A stretch of DNA of 64,000 nucleotides from JASHSH01 sp036490215 (GTDB lineage Bacteria > Pseudomonadota > Alphaproteobacteria > Rhodospirillales > Magnetospirillaceae), in NCBI GenBank assembly GCA_036490215.1, contig DASXEH010000073.1, forward strand, positions 14,552-78,551, written 5' to 3'. Below the pieces are notes generated by a model. The model made no database searches. It had not been told where the DNA came from and worked only from the letters and a program-made list of their open reading frames with translations. Of the stretch, positions 26,188 through 34,227 are shown one piece after another (within the stretch, counting starts at the first letter, position 1; the number at the start of each line of letters is the position of its first letter). The position numbers were made by a program, and so were the translations under genes.

Positions 26188-27048
26188 ATGTTTGTAATCA
26201 TTGGCATCGTCGTCGTTATCGTCTGTGTGATCGGCGGTTATGTCGGCAACGGCGGCGAAATCGGCGTTCTGATCCAGCCGCTCGAATTCCTCATCATCCT
26301 CGGTGCCGCCGCCGGCGGCTTCCTGATCGGCAACCCCAAATCGGTGGTGAGCGCCACCGTCAAATCCTTCGGCTTGCTGATGAAGGGGTCGCGCCACAAC
26401 AAGGCGTCGTATCTCGAAGTTCTGTCGCTGCTCTATTCGCTGTTCCGCCTGGCCAAGACCAAAGGCGACTTGGCGCTGGAAAGCCATGTGGAAAAGCCCG
26501 ACGACAGCCCGCTGTTCCAGAAATTCCCCAAATTCAGCGCCGACCATCATACGCGCGACTTCCTTTGCGATTACCTGCGCTTGCTGACCCTGGGCACCCA
26601 CAACGCCCATGAGGTTGAGACCATCATCGACGCGGAAATCGAGTCGCATCACCACGAGTCCAGTCAGGTGGCAGACGCGATCACCAACATCGCCGACGGT
26701 CTGCCGGCGCTGGGTATCGTCGCCGCGGTGCTGGGCGTCATTCACACCATGGGCTCGATCACCGAGCCGCCGGAAGTGCTGGGCCATCTGATCGGCGGCG
26801 CGCTGGTGGGTACGTTTTTCGGCGTGCTGGTGTCCTATGGCTTCGTCGGCCCGATCGCGCGTGGTCTGACGGCGATCTATTCCAGCGAGAGCGAATATCT
26901 GAATTGCATCAAATCGGCCCTGCTCGCCCATATGATGGGGTATGCTCCGCAGGTGTCGATCGAGTTCGGCCGCAAGACGCTGTCGCCGCATGTGCGGCCC
27001 AGCTTCCAAGAGGTCGAAGAGACCGTCTCCAACCTGGCTCCGGATTGA
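26188..27048 (+). CDS. motA: Flagellar motor stator protein MotA
   Basis: A 286-residue four-TM stator subunit that with MotB conducts protons to drive flagellar rotation. The start 'MFVIIGIVVVIVCVIGGYV', 'GGxxxxLIQPLEFLIILGAAAGGFLIGNP', the cytoplasmic loop with charged residues, and 'VADAITNIADGLPALGIVAAVLGVIHTMGSI' are typical. motB follows 17 bases later. The other neighbours are not flagellar, and no flagellar structural gene lies in the window. Confidence 0.95.
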   Translation: MFVIIGIVVVIVCVIGGYVGNGGEIGVLIQPLEFLIILGAAAGGFLIGNPKSVVSATVKSFGLLMKGSRHNKASYLEVLSLLYSLFRLAKTKGDLALESHVEKPDDSPLFQKFPKFSADHHTRDFLCDYLRLLTLGTHNAHEVETIIDAEIESHHHESSQVADAITNIADGLPALGIVAAVLGVIHTMGSITEPPEVLGHLIGGALVGTFFGVLVSYGFVGPIARGLTAIYSSESEYLNCIKSALLAHMMGYAPQVSIEFGRKTLSPHVRPSFQEVEETVSNLAPD

Positions 27049-27065
27049 GCCTTTAGGAACCCGCG

Positions 27066-28277
27066 ATGGCTGACGAACACGGCGGCGGCCAACCGATCAT
27101 CATCAAGCGGATCAAGAAGGGCGGGCACGCTCATCACGGCGGTGCCTGGAAGCTGGCTTATGCCGACTTCGTGACCGCGATGATGGCGTTCTTCCTGCTG
27201 CTCTGGTTGTTGAACGCGGTCACCGAGGAACAGCTCCAGGGCATCGCCGACTATTTCGCGCCGACCACCGTTTCGCAGTCGAATAACGGCGCGGGCGGCA
27301 TGCTCGGCGGTCAGGTTGTCGGCAAGGGCGCCGAGACCTCGAACGGCGCGCCGCCGGCGATCGCGCTCTCCTTGCCGCCGCCGAGCATCGGTGAAGGCGG
27401 CGAGGCGCTGACCGATCCGAAGGAAGGCATGTCGGACCAGGATCTCGAAGGCCTGTCCGACAAGCCCAACGAGCAGGCCGGCACCGGCCTGGCGGCCAAA
27501 GGGACCGGCACGCCGAAGGACACCAAGGGCACCGAGTCCGGCCAAGGTCCGGCGCAAGCGCAAGCGTCGGCGCAAGCCCAGGCACAAGCCCAACCACTGA
27601 CGGCAGCCCAGATCAGCGAACAGCAACTCGCGCAGGCGCAGGCGGCCAAGGAGCAGGCCGATTTCCAGAAAGCGCAGGCCGCGCTGAAACAGGCGATCAA
27701 CTCGATCCCCGAACTGGCGAAACTGGCCGATAGCTTGTTGGTCGACAACACGCCCGAAGGACTGCGCATTCAGATCGTCGATCAGGAAGGCCTGGCGATG
27801 TTCCCATCGGGTTCGGCCGATATGTTCGGCCACACCCACGCGTTGCTCAATCTGGTCGGCCGCGTGATCAAGCAGCTGCCCGAGAAGATTTCGATTTCGG
27901 GCCACACCGATTCGGTGAAGTTCGCCGGCGACAACAACTACACCAACTGGGAACTGTCGGCGGATCGCGCCCTGGCCGCGCGCCGCGTGCTGACAGCCGA
28001 AGGCGGCGTGCCTGCAGATCGTGTGGAACGAGTGATCGGCCAGGCCGACACCGAGCCGCTGCTGAAGGACGACCCGGCCAATCCGCGCAACCGCCGTCTG
28101 ACGATCGTCCTGCTGCGTCAAAATCCGCCGGGTGCGCCGAATGCGGTCGATGTCACCGAGAAGCAGATGCAGACGGGCAACGTGCCCGCGCCGCTGAAGC
28201 CACCATCCGCACCGCCGGCCGTTCCTTCGGCCTCCGGCGCGATGCCCGCCGCGACAGGAACCGCGCCCAAGCAATGA
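27066..28277 (+). CDS. motB: Flagellar motor stator protein MotB
   Basis: 403 residues, longer than the roughly 310-residue enteric protein. The plug/TM region 'WKLAYADFVTAMMAFFLLLWLLNAV' has the proton-carrying Asp34. Residues about 80-225 form a long linker that includes an Ala/Gln tract (about 159-200) likely to be coiled or extended. The OmpA-like peptidoglycan-binding domain (about 235-355) has 'ISISGHTDSVKF' and 'NWELSADRALAARRVL', 'NPRNRRLTIVLL'. The tail is Pro/Ala-rich. An AGGA site precedes the ATG. Confidence 0.94.
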   Translation: MADEHGGGQPIIIKRIKKGGHAHHGGAWKLAYADFVTAMMAFFLLLWLLNAVTEEQLQGIADYFAPTTVSQSNNGAGGMLGGQVVGKGAETSNGAPPAIALSLPPPSIGEGGEALTDPKEGMSDQDLEGLSDKPNEQAGTGLAAKGTGTPKDTKGTESGQGPAQAQASAQAQAQAQPLTAAQISEQQLAQAQAAKEQADFQKAQAALKQAINSIPELAKLADSLLVDNTPEGLRIQIVDQEGLAMFPSGSADMFGHTHALLNLVGRVIKQLPEKISISGHTDSVKFAGDNNYTNWELSADRALAARRVLTAEGGVPADRVERVIGQADTEPLLKDDPANPRNRRLTIVLLRQNPPGAPNAVDVTEKQMQTGNVPAPLKPPSAPPAVPSASGAMPAATGTAPKQ

Positions 28278-28287
28278 GCACCTGATC

Positions 28288-28773
28288 ATGGCCGGCGCGT
28301 TTTCGGTTCTGCCGCCCTTATCCACGACCTGGCCACCCGATCCACTGCATGAGCCGCAGTTTTACCGTGACGTCACGTCGCGACGGGTGTTCGCCTTCGT
28401 CATCGATTTGATGATCGTCGCCATGGCCAGCATCGTGGCCTATATGGCGCTGATCATGGTGACGGTTATGACCCTGGGTTTGGCCGCGCCGTTGTTCATC
28501 CTTTTCGCCCATCCGATCCTGGGTTTGGCCTATCACGTGGTATTGCTGGCCTCGCCCGCGTCGGGAACCCTGGGCATGCGGCTGATGGGGCTACGCGCTT
28601 GGTCTGTGGCCGGCGGGCGGCCGAACGGCTTTCAGGCGGTGGTTCACGGCGTCTGCTACTACGGCTCGATGGCCGTCACCAGCGGCCTGATCTGCCTGGT
28701 GGCGCTGTTCAACGCCCGCCGCCTGACCCTGCACGATATGTTGGCGGGCGTTGTCGTCTTGCGCGACATCTAG
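28288..28773 (+). CDS. RDD-family membrane protein
   Basis: A 161-residue protein with three to four membrane helices. It opens with 'FYRDVTSRRVFAFVIDLMIVAMASIVAYM', where the R-x-x-A-x-x-I-D pattern defines the RDD family, and later 'GTLGMRLMGLRAWSVAGGRPNGFQAVVHG' and 'LTLHDMLAGVVVLRD'. Some RDD proteins are ion antiporters; the function here is unknown. It follows motB by 10 bases and may be read from the same transcript. Confidence 0.82.
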   Translation: MAGAFSVLPPLSTTWPPDPLHEPQFYRDVTSRRVFAFVIDLMIVAMASIVAYMALIMVTVMTLGLAAPLFILFAHPILGLAYHVVLLASPASGTLGMRLMGLRAWSVAGGRPNGFQAVVHGVCYYGSMAVTSGLICLVALFNARRLTLHDMLAGVVVLRDI

Positions 28774-28922
28774 TTTTGGCCGCCTGCCTCGGTCGTCCCG
28801 GGGGCAATGCTAGGGTGGCGGTTTCGGTAATTACTTACGGTTTGGCCACGCCAGACCACTGGCGCCCGATCTGCCGATGCCGCATAGTATCGGTCTAGGT
28901 TGGAGGATCGACGGGCCGGTCC

Positions 28923-29690
28923 ATGGATCAGATCACATTACAGCGGCCGCACTTCTTCTTCACGACTGCGCCGCTACCCTGCCCCTATATCGCCGGACGG
29001 CTCGAACGCAAGATTGTCACCGAGCTGACCGGTCCTGACGCCGAGCGCCTGCACGAGGCGCTGTCGCGCGCGGGTTTCCGCCGCAGCCATTCGATCGCCT
29101 ATACGCCCGCCTGCCCCGGCTGCAATGCCTGTGTGCCGGTGCGCATCGTCGTCGATCAATTCAAACCGCGCCGCACCCAGCGCCGCATCCGGCGCGCCAA
29201 CACCCATTTGCTGACGCGCCAAGTCGGCGCGCGCGCCACCGCCGAGCAGTATCGCCTCTTCGCGCGCTATCAGGAGACGCGCCACTCGGGCGGCGACATG
29301 GCGCTGATGGGATTTTACGACTATCGCTCGATGGTCGAGGACAGCCCGATCGACACCTGCATCGTCGAATTCCGCGGCGAAGGCGGCGCGTTGCGCGCGG
29401 CCGTGCTCACCGATCGCATGACGGATGGCTTGTCGGCGGTCTACAGCTTCTACGATCCGGAAACGCCCTTCGCCTCGCTGGGCACCTATATGGTGCTCTG
29501 GCTGGTCGAAGAAGCGAAGCGCCTGGGTCTGCCCTACGTCTATCTCGGCTACTGGATCGGCGACAGCGACAAGATGGCGTATAAAGCGCGCTTCCAGCCG
29601 CTCGAAGCCTTTGGCCCGCAAGGCTGGCTGCCGATGGATCTCACGCCCGGCGGCGCATCACGCACCCAAAAAGCCTGCGCCAAAGCATGA
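28923..29690 (+). CDS. bpt: Aspartate/glutamate leucyltransferase (Bpt, ATE1-like)
   Basis: A 255-residue L/F-transferase-like N-end-rule enzyme that adds leucine to proteins beginning with Asp or Glu, marking them for ClpAP. The N-terminal 'FFFTTAPLPCPYIAGRLERKIVTEL' and the conserved 'SIAYTPACPGCNACVPVRI' cysteine cluster are diagnostic, as are 'YDYRSMVEDSPIDTCIVEFR' and 'YVYLGYWIGDSDKMAYKARFQPLEAFGPQGW'. It is full length. moxR begins 10 bases after its stop. Confidence 0.93.
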   Translation: MDQITLQRPHFFFTTAPLPCPYIAGRLERKIVTELTGPDAERLHEALSRAGFRRSHSIAYTPACPGCNACVPVRIVVDQFKPRRTQRRIRRANTHLLTRQVGARATAEQYRLFARYQETRHSGGDMALMGFYDYRSMVEDSPIDTCIVEFRGEGGALRAAVLTDRMTDGLSAVYSFYDPETPFASLGTYMVLWLVEEAKRLGLPYVYLGYWIGDSDKMAYKARFQPLEAFGPQGWLPMDLTPGGASRTQKACAKA

Positions 29691-29700
29691 AATTCCTGTC

Positions 29701-30546
29701 GTGAAGTTCAAAGGCACCGACACTTACGTCGCCACCGAAGACATGATGGTGGCGGTGAACGCCGCCATCGCGCTGGAACGTCCGCTGCTGATCAAAGGCG
29801 AACCCGGCACCGGCAAGACCGTGCTGGCGCAGGAAGTGGCGGCGGCGCTCGGCAAACCGCTGATCGCCTGGCACATCAAATCGACGACCAAGGCGCAGCA
29901 AGGCCTCTACGAATACGACGCCGTGGCGCGGCTGCGCGATTCCCAGCTGGGCGACCAGCGCGTGCACGACATCAAGAACTACATCTCCCGCGGCAAGCTG
30001 TGGGAGGCGTTCGATGCGCCCAGCCCGCCGGTGCTGCTGATCGACGAGATCGACAAGGCCGACATCGAATTCCCCAACGATCTGTTGCTCGAACTCGACC
30101 GCATGGAATTCCATGTCTACGAGACCCGCGAAGTGATCAAGGCCCAACAGCGGCCGATCGTCTTCATCACTTCGAACAACGAGAAGGAACTGCCCGACGC
30201 ATTCCTGCGCCGCTGCTTCTTCCACTACATCCGTTTCCCCGAGCGCGAGACGATGGAACGCATCGTTGCCGTGCACTTCCCCGATATCAAAAAGAACCTG
30301 GTGCGCGAGGCGCTGACCGTGTTCTTCGAACTGCGCGACGTGCCGGGGCTGAAGAAGAAGCCATCGACCTCGGAACTGCTCGACTGGATCAAGCTGCTGA
30401 TGGTCGAGGATCTGCCGCCCGAGGCGCTGAAGGCCAAGGATCAGCGCGCCTTCATCCCGCCGCTGCATGGCGCGCTGCTCAAGAACGAACAGGATGTGCA
30501 ACTGTTCGAGCGCCTGGCCTTCATGGCGCGGCGCGGCGATCGGTAG
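29701..30546 (+). CDS. MoxR-family AAA+ ATPase
   Basis: 281 residues from a GTG at 29701 (MKFKGTDTYVATEDMM). The longer open frame upstream is inside bpt. Walker A is 'GEPGTGKT' at 33-40, Walker B 'VLLIDEIDKAD', sensor 1 'IVFITSNNEKELPDAFLRRCFFHYIRFP'. MoxR proteins act with VWA-domain partners as metal-insertion or assembly chaperones (as in CO dehydrogenase CoxD/CoxE). The VWA partner is the next gene, 127 bases on, across a repeat element. No molybdo-enzyme genes lie nearby, so the client is unknown. Confidence 0.9.
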   Translation: MKFKGTDTYVATEDMMVAVNAAIALERPLLIKGEPGTGKTVLAQEVAAALGKPLIAWHIKSTTKAQQGLYEYDAVARLRDSQLGDQRVHDIKNYISRGKLWEAFDAPSPPVLLIDEIDKADIEFPNDLLLELDRMEFHVYETREVIKAQQRPIVFITSNNEKELPDAFLRRCFFHYIRFPERETMERIVAVHFPDIKKNLVREALTVFFELRDVPGLKKKPSTSELLDWIKLLMVEDLPPEALKAKDQRAFIPPLHGALLKNEQDVQLFERLAFMARRGDR

Positions 30547-30552
30547 TCGGCT

Positions 30553-30644
30553 GTCATTGCGAGGAACGAAAGTGACGAAGCAATCCAGCTTTTTCTCGGT
30601 GAAAATGGATTGCCACGCCACCCTGAAGGGTGGCTCGCAATGAC
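30553..30644. repeat. Dispersed palindromic repeat, family A, copy 3
   Basis: 92 bp between moxR and its VWA partner, with ends GTCATTGCGAGG and GGCTCGCAATGAC and inner arms GAAGCAATCCAG / ATGGATTGC. Its insertion inside what is usually one operon is noteworthy. It also contains a local CACCCT/AGGGTG hairpin. Confidence 0.88.
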
Positions 30645-30673
30645 GGGCATGCGTACCGGGGCAAAGCACTAAA

Positions 30674-31858
30674 ATGTTCCCCGGCTTCTTCTACGCCCTG
30701 AAGCGCGCCGACATTCCGGTCACTCTGCGTGAATATCTGACGCTGATGGAAGCGATGGCCGCCGGTGTGTCTGAGTACGGCGTCGAGCGCTTCTATTATC
30801 TGGCGCGCGCGACCTTGGTGAAGGACGAGCGCAATCTCGACAAGTTCGATCGCGTCTTCGGCGAAACCTTCAAAGGGCTCGAAGCAACCGGCGCCGATAT
30901 CGAAACGCTGATGGCGCGCATTCCCGAGGAATGGCTGCGCAAACTGGCCGAGAAGACCCTGACCGACGAGGAAAAGGCGCTGGTCGAATCCCTCGGCGGA
31001 TTCGAGGCGGTGATGAAGGCGCTGATGGAGCGTCTGGCCAAGCAGACGGATCGCCACCAGGGCGGTTCGAAAGCAATCGGCACGGCCGGCACCTCGCCCT
31101 TCGGCGCCCATGGCTACAATCCCGAAGGTGTGCGCATCGGCCAGGAAGAATCGCGCAACCGCCGCGCGATCAAGGTCTGGGACAAGCGCGAGTTCAAAAA
31201 TCTCGACGACAATATCGAGCTCGGCACGCGCAATGTGAAGATCGCATTGCGCCGCTTGCGCCGTTTTGCACGCGAGGGCGCGGCCACCGAACTCGATCTG
31301 CCCGACACCGTGCGCTCTACCGCGCACAAGGCCGGCATGCTCGATATCAAGATGGTGCCCGAGCGTCACAACGCAGTGAAGGTGCTGCTGCTGCTCGATA
31401 TCGGCGGGTCGATGGACGATTACATTCGTCTCTGCGAGACGCTGTTCTCCGCCACGCGCAGCGAGTTCAAACACCTCGAGCACTTCTATTTCCACAACTG
31501 CCCCTATGAGAGCCTGTGGCGCGACAATTATCGCCGCCGCGACTCCGGGACCAGCACGCTCGACGTGATCCGCACCTACCCACCCGATTGGAAGCTGATC
31601 TTCGTCGGCGATGCAGCGATGGCGCCATCGGAGATCGGGGCGCCCGGCGGCAGCGTCGAACACTGGAATGAAGAGGCCGGCGACATCTGGATGGAGCGGC
31701 TGCTGCGTCAGTTCCCCCATGCGGCCTGGCTTAACCCGCTGCCGGAAAACGGCTGGGGCTATACGGCGAGCGTGGGTTTGATGCAACGGCTGATGGGAGG
31801 GCGGATGTTTCCGCTGACCGTGGCGGGCATCGACAGCGCCGCCAGGGCTTTAAGCTAG
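30674..31858 (+). CDS. VWA-domain protein, CoxE family
   Basis: A 394-residue soluble protein. The N-terminal half is helical ('RADIPVTLREYLTLMEAM', 'FYYLARATLVKDERNLDKFDRVF'). The C-terminal von Willebrand A domain has a MIDAS 'LLLLDIGGSMDDY' (Asp242-x-Gly-x-Ser246). This is the standard CoxE partner of a MoxR ATPase, and such pairs load or remodel metalloenzymes. It is probably co-transcribed with the ATPase. The last gene before a 290-base repeat-filled gap. Confidence 0.88.
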   Translation: MFPGFFYALKRADIPVTLREYLTLMEAMAAGVSEYGVERFYYLARATLVKDERNLDKFDRVFGETFKGLEATGADIETLMARIPEEWLRKLAEKTLTDEEKALVESLGGFEAVMKALMERLAKQTDRHQGGSKAIGTAGTSPFGAHGYNPEGVRIGQEESRNRRAIKVWDKREFKNLDDNIELGTRNVKIALRRLRRFAREGAATELDLPDTVRSTAHKAGMLDIKMVPERHNAVKVLLLLDIGGSMDDYIRLCETLFSATRSEFKHLEHFYFHNCPYESLWRDNYRRRDSGTSTLDVIRTYPPDWKLIFVGDAAMAPSEIGAPGGSVEHWNEEAGDIWMERLLRQFPHAAWLNPLPENGWGYTASVGLMQRLMGGRMFPLTVAGIDSAARALS

Positions 31859-31896
31859 AGATTCTAACCTAGATTAGCTGAAATATTTCTTTCTCC

Positions 31897-32041
31897 GTCA
31901 TCACCGGGCACGTGAGACATGCTCACGTCCGGTGATCCACGCCTTTGCAGCGCATCTGCCTGGAAGACGTGGATGCCCGGCACAAGGCCGGGCATGACGA
32001 AAAGGGAAAATGGATTGCGTCGCCTATCGGCTCGCAATGAC
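31897..32041. repeat. Family B repeat (copy 2) joined to a half family A repeat (copy 4)
   Basis: 31897-31998: ends GTCATCACCGGGCACGTGAG and GGATGCCCGGC-ACAAG-GCCGGGCATGAC, with a local GTGAGCA-type hairpin. Directly after it, 32011-32041 is the right half of family A (TGGATTGCGTCGC...GGCTCGCAATGAC). The left half is missing, as if one element landed in or replaced part of another. Confidence 0.8.
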
Positions 32042-32070
32042 GCACTGGTGGGATGGCTGAAAACGAAAAA

Positions 32071-32093
32071 CGCGCTGCCGCAGCGGCAACGCG
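32071..32093 (-). terminator. Terminator of the small exported-protein genes
   Basis: Stem CGCG-TGCCGC / GCGGCA-CGCG with single unpaired bases and a one-base loop, followed on the minus strand by TTTTTCGTTTT. It lies 58 bases past the 32152 stop. A second GC hairpin (TACCCGCC...GGCGGGTA, 32113-32146) sits between them. Confidence 0.7.
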
Positions 32094-32151
32094 ATTTAAG
32101 GCGGATTTCCACTACCCGCCAACCACCGGCACAAGGCCGGCGGGTACTCAA

Positions 32152-32487
32152 TTACATCTGACGCGACAGCGTCTGCGTGTTCGGGATCTGCGCGGCCATC
32201 TGCCAAGCAACCTGCTGCTTCGGCGCGGCCTTGCGGCTGGCGTTGATATTGGCAGCGCGGATCTCGTCGATCACGATGCCATCGAAGTGACGGCGCTGCG
32301 ACGAAACCATGGGTGCCTGTCCGATCGGTGATGCGGCGGCAGACGCCACCACCTGCGACCCATCGCCCGCCGAGTCACGGCTGGCGATGGAGGCTTCCGC
32401 TTCGGCCTTACCCGGCGCCAGCAAAATGGCACCGAACATCGCGATGCCGAGGATCGCGGAAACGAGGGTGAAAACTAGGCTGATCAT
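32152..32487 (-). CDS. Small membrane-anchored or exported protein, unknown
   Basis: 111 residues. A hydrophobic N-terminus (about 1-25, 'MISLVFTLVSAILGIAMFGAILLAPG') is a signal anchor or signal peptide. The rest is polar, Ala/Ser/Gln-rich, with 'RRHFDGIVIDEIRAANINASRKAAPKQQVAWQMAAQIP' the most structured part. A good Shine-Dalgarno AGGAG lies 8 bases before the ATG. It follows the 117-residue exported protein on the same strand, 104 bases away across a hairpin. I recognise no family. Confidence 0.65.
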   Translation of the reverse strand: MISLVFTLVSAILGIAMFGAILLAPGKAEAEASIASRDSAGDGSQVVASAAASPIGQAPMVSSQRRHFDGIVIDEIRAANINASRKAAPKQQVAWQMAAQIPNTQTLSRQM

Positions 32488-32512
32488 TTCTCTTTACTCC
32501 TTCGTTTTCTCC

Positions 32513-32557
32513 GGCCGCCGATCCGTCTCAGGGGGGGAGAGGATCGGACCGGCGGCC
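32513..32557 (-). terminator. Hairpin between the two small exported-protein genes
   Basis: GGCCGCC pairs with GGCGGCC and GATCC with GGATC inside it. On the minus strand it could attenuate reading from the 117-residue gene into the 111-residue gene. A separate perfect 9-bp palindrome TAATCGATC/GATCGATTA (32566-32574 with 32586-32594) overlaps the upstream gene's stop codon. Confidence 0.45.
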
Positions 32558-32591
32558 TGGAGGACTAATCGATCAGAGGGGAACCGATCGA

Positions 32592-32945
32592 TTAGCCGTT
32601 GATCAAAACGAGGCGGCCACTGCTGGCCACGGCGGTACCTTCAGACTGACCCGCGGCCGGCTTCTCGACGCGATAGGCCAGACGGCCGACATGGACGATT
32701 TCGGTCGGATCGTTCACGGTGCCCGTAAGGGCCTCGGCGGTCACGACCGGCTGCACCTGGCGTTGCTGACCAGCCCAGACCACCACATAACCCGGGGCAT
32801 TATCCTGGGCCGCCTGAGTCACCGGCGTGCCGGTCTTCTCGATCGGGTTCATAGTGTCGGGACCACCGGCGCGGCCGGCATAGGCCGAGGTGGAAGCAAC
32901 AAGCGCGAGGCCGAGGGCGGCGGCGGCAGTTGTGAACTTGGTCAT
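32592..32945 (-). CDS. Small exported protein, unknown
   Basis: 117 residues starting at the ATG at 32945 behind AGGAG (7-base spacing). The frame is open to 33026 but the upstream part is not coding-like. A signal peptide (about 1-23, ending AYA) is followed by 'GYVVVWAGQQRQVQPVVTAE', 'IVHVGRLAYRVEKPAAGQ' and 'SGRLVLING', suggesting a small beta-rich periplasmic domain. It is divergent from a TetR gene with three operator-like palindromes between them, so it is a candidate repressor target. No family recognised. Confidence 0.68.
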   Translation of the reverse strand: MTKFTTAAAALGLALVASTSAYAGRAGGPDTMNPIEKTGTPVTQAAQDNAPGYVVVWAGQQRQVQPVVTAEALTGTVNDPTEIVHVGRLAYRVEKPAAGQSEGTAVASSGRLVLING

Positions 32946-33051
32946 GGTAAGTACTCCTACTCTCTCTTTTTTGGACCGGTGGCCGGTACGACGAACCATT
33001 CCGCCGTTGCTTCCAGTCCCCACCACGCCGCCAGTGACTTTTTGATAAATC

Positions 33052-33071
33052 GATACGCGACGTGTCGGAAC
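33052..33071. promoter_or_regulatory. TetR operator-like site 3 (degenerate)
   Basis: GATACGCGACGTGTCGGAAC matches site 1 at 15 of 20 positions, with the left arm GATACG intact and the right arm degraded. It starts 63 bases before site 2, about six helical turns, so it is on the same DNA face. Confidence 0.45.
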
Positions 33072-33114
33072 GGAATATCATCCTTTCGCACTGCAATATC
33101 CAATGCGTTTTCGG

Positions 33115-33134
33115 AATACGTGACGTTGCGTATC
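33115..33134. promoter_or_regulatory. TetR operator-like site 2
   Basis: AATACGTGACGTTGCGTATC matches site 1 at 18 of 20 positions. The arms AATACG/CGTATC pair at five of six positions. It lies 170 bases upstream of the small exported-protein start on the minus strand. Confidence 0.65.
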
Positions 33135-33300
33135 GATATGACCTGCCCCACTTGACGGCACTTTGTATCGACTAATTTACTGAAATTATTACAAATTTTA
33201 GACAGCTGCTGCCGATTGGAGCTATGCCTGCCCAGCGCCTACGCACAAACCCCAGATGAAATCCATTCCTTGGCAAGTTACATCTGTGTTGAAGATTTCA

Positions 33301-33320
33301 GATACGTGACGTAGCGTATC
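33301..33320. promoter_or_regulatory. TetR operator-like site 1
   Basis: GATACGTGACGTAGCGTATC has perfect 6-bp arms GATACG/CGTATC. It ends 23 bases before the tetR start codon, the expected position for self-repression. Confidence 0.7.
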
Positions 33321-33343
33321 CTAAGAATGTTGCGAGGCAGACC

Positions 33344-34015
33344 ATGATTAGCGACACAGAAAAACGCACACCGGGACGGAAGCGTGACGAATCCACGCGC
33401 GACGCGATTCTCAAGGCCGCATTCGACATGATCGACACCGAGGGCTATCGCGGCTTCACCATCGAAGGCGTGGCGCAGCGTTCAGGCGCCGGCAAGACCA
33501 CGATCTACCGCTGGTGGCCGACCAAGGAGGATCTGGCTTTCGACGCCTTGATGAAGGAGTTCAGCGCCAGTTTCGCCGACGACTACCATCCCGACTCGGT
33601 GATCGACGGCATCAAGCACTACCTGCACATCTTGGGCGAAAGCTTCAACGGCAAGCCCGGCAAGGTGCTGGCGTCCTTTGTCGGCGGCGGCCAGTGTCAG
33701 GAGAGTTCAGCCGAGCGTTTCCGCGAGCGCTTCCTGGCGCCGCGCCGCGAGAAAGGCCGCCTCGCCTTGCAGAAGGGTATCGCGAGTGGCGAGTTGCGCG
33801 CCGACATCGATATCGACATCGCGCTCGATGCGCTGATCAGCCCGTTTTTCTTCCGCCTGTTGTGGCGCACCGGCACGTTCGACCAGGCCTGGACCGATCG
33901 CATGGTCGAGACCGTGATCCGCGGCCTGGCCAATCCCAATCCGCCGGCCACTCATCACGCCCATGCCGCCGCGGCGCCTGCGCTCAAGGCTGCGGAAGAA
34001 CACGCGACGATCTGA
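33344..34015 (+). CDS. TetR/AcrR family transcriptional regulator
   Basis: A 223-residue one-domain repressor. The helix-turn-helix is at about 15-60: 'TRDAILKAAFDMIDTEGYRGFTIEGVAQRSGAGKTTIYRWWPTKEDLAFDAL' layout, with 'KTTIYRWW' as recognition helix. The ligand domain (about 75-205) has the TetR_C-type 'LISPFFFRLLWRTGTFDQAW' near the end. The tail is His/Ala-rich. It is divergent from two small exported proteins, with a perfect operator 23 bases upstream. Ligand unknown. Confidence 0.9.
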   Translation: MISDTEKRTPGRKRDESTRDAILKAAFDMIDTEGYRGFTIEGVAQRSGAGKTTIYRWWPTKEDLAFDALMKEFSASFADDYHPDSVIDGIKHYLHILGESFNGKPGKVLASFVGGGQCQESSAERFRERFLAPRREKGRLALQKGIASGELRADIDIDIALDALISPFFFRLLWRTGTFDQAWTDRMVETVIRGLANPNPPATHHAHAAAAPALKAAEEHATI

Positions 34016-34028
34016 GTCGCGTCTAATT

Positions 34029-34098
34029 GTCATCGCGAGCGACAGCGACGCGATCCAGCTCATCTGGATCGCTTCGTCGCGTTGTTCCTCGCGATGAC
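34029..34098. repeat. Dispersed palindromic repeat, family A, copy 5
   Basis: 70 bp with ends GTCATCGCGAGCGACAGCGACGCGATCCAG and CTGGATCGCTTCG..CTCGCGATGAC. Both arms carry the compensating C/G change, so pairing is preserved relative to the T/A version of other copies. Confidence 0.88.
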
Positions 34099-34138
34099 GA
34101 GCCTCTCGCTCTTCTCTTTCCCACGCCCATAAAAAAAA

Positions 34139-34165
34139 GCCCCGGCTCGCAAGGAGAGCCGGGGC
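34139..34165 (-). terminator. Rho-independent terminator of the porin gene
   Basis: A perfect 10-bp stem GCCCCGGCTC/GAGCCGGGGC, followed on the minus strand by eight T residues. It is 63 bases past the porin stop. Confidence 0.92.
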
Positions 34166-34227
34166 CAATTCAGGGTAGAGGGGTTTCTAGGCTGAGTTAT
34201 TTTTACGTTTGAACGGTCGCTCGATGC

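Larger units (their letters stand above)
32946..33343. other. Divergent regulatory region between the small exported genes and tetR
   Basis: 398 bases, clearly AT-richer than its surroundings (for example around 33170-33210), with no gene. It contains three copies of a 20-bp palindrome (separate entries). Promoters for both directions must lie here, but I cannot place -35/-10 boxes with confidence. Confidence 0.7.
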
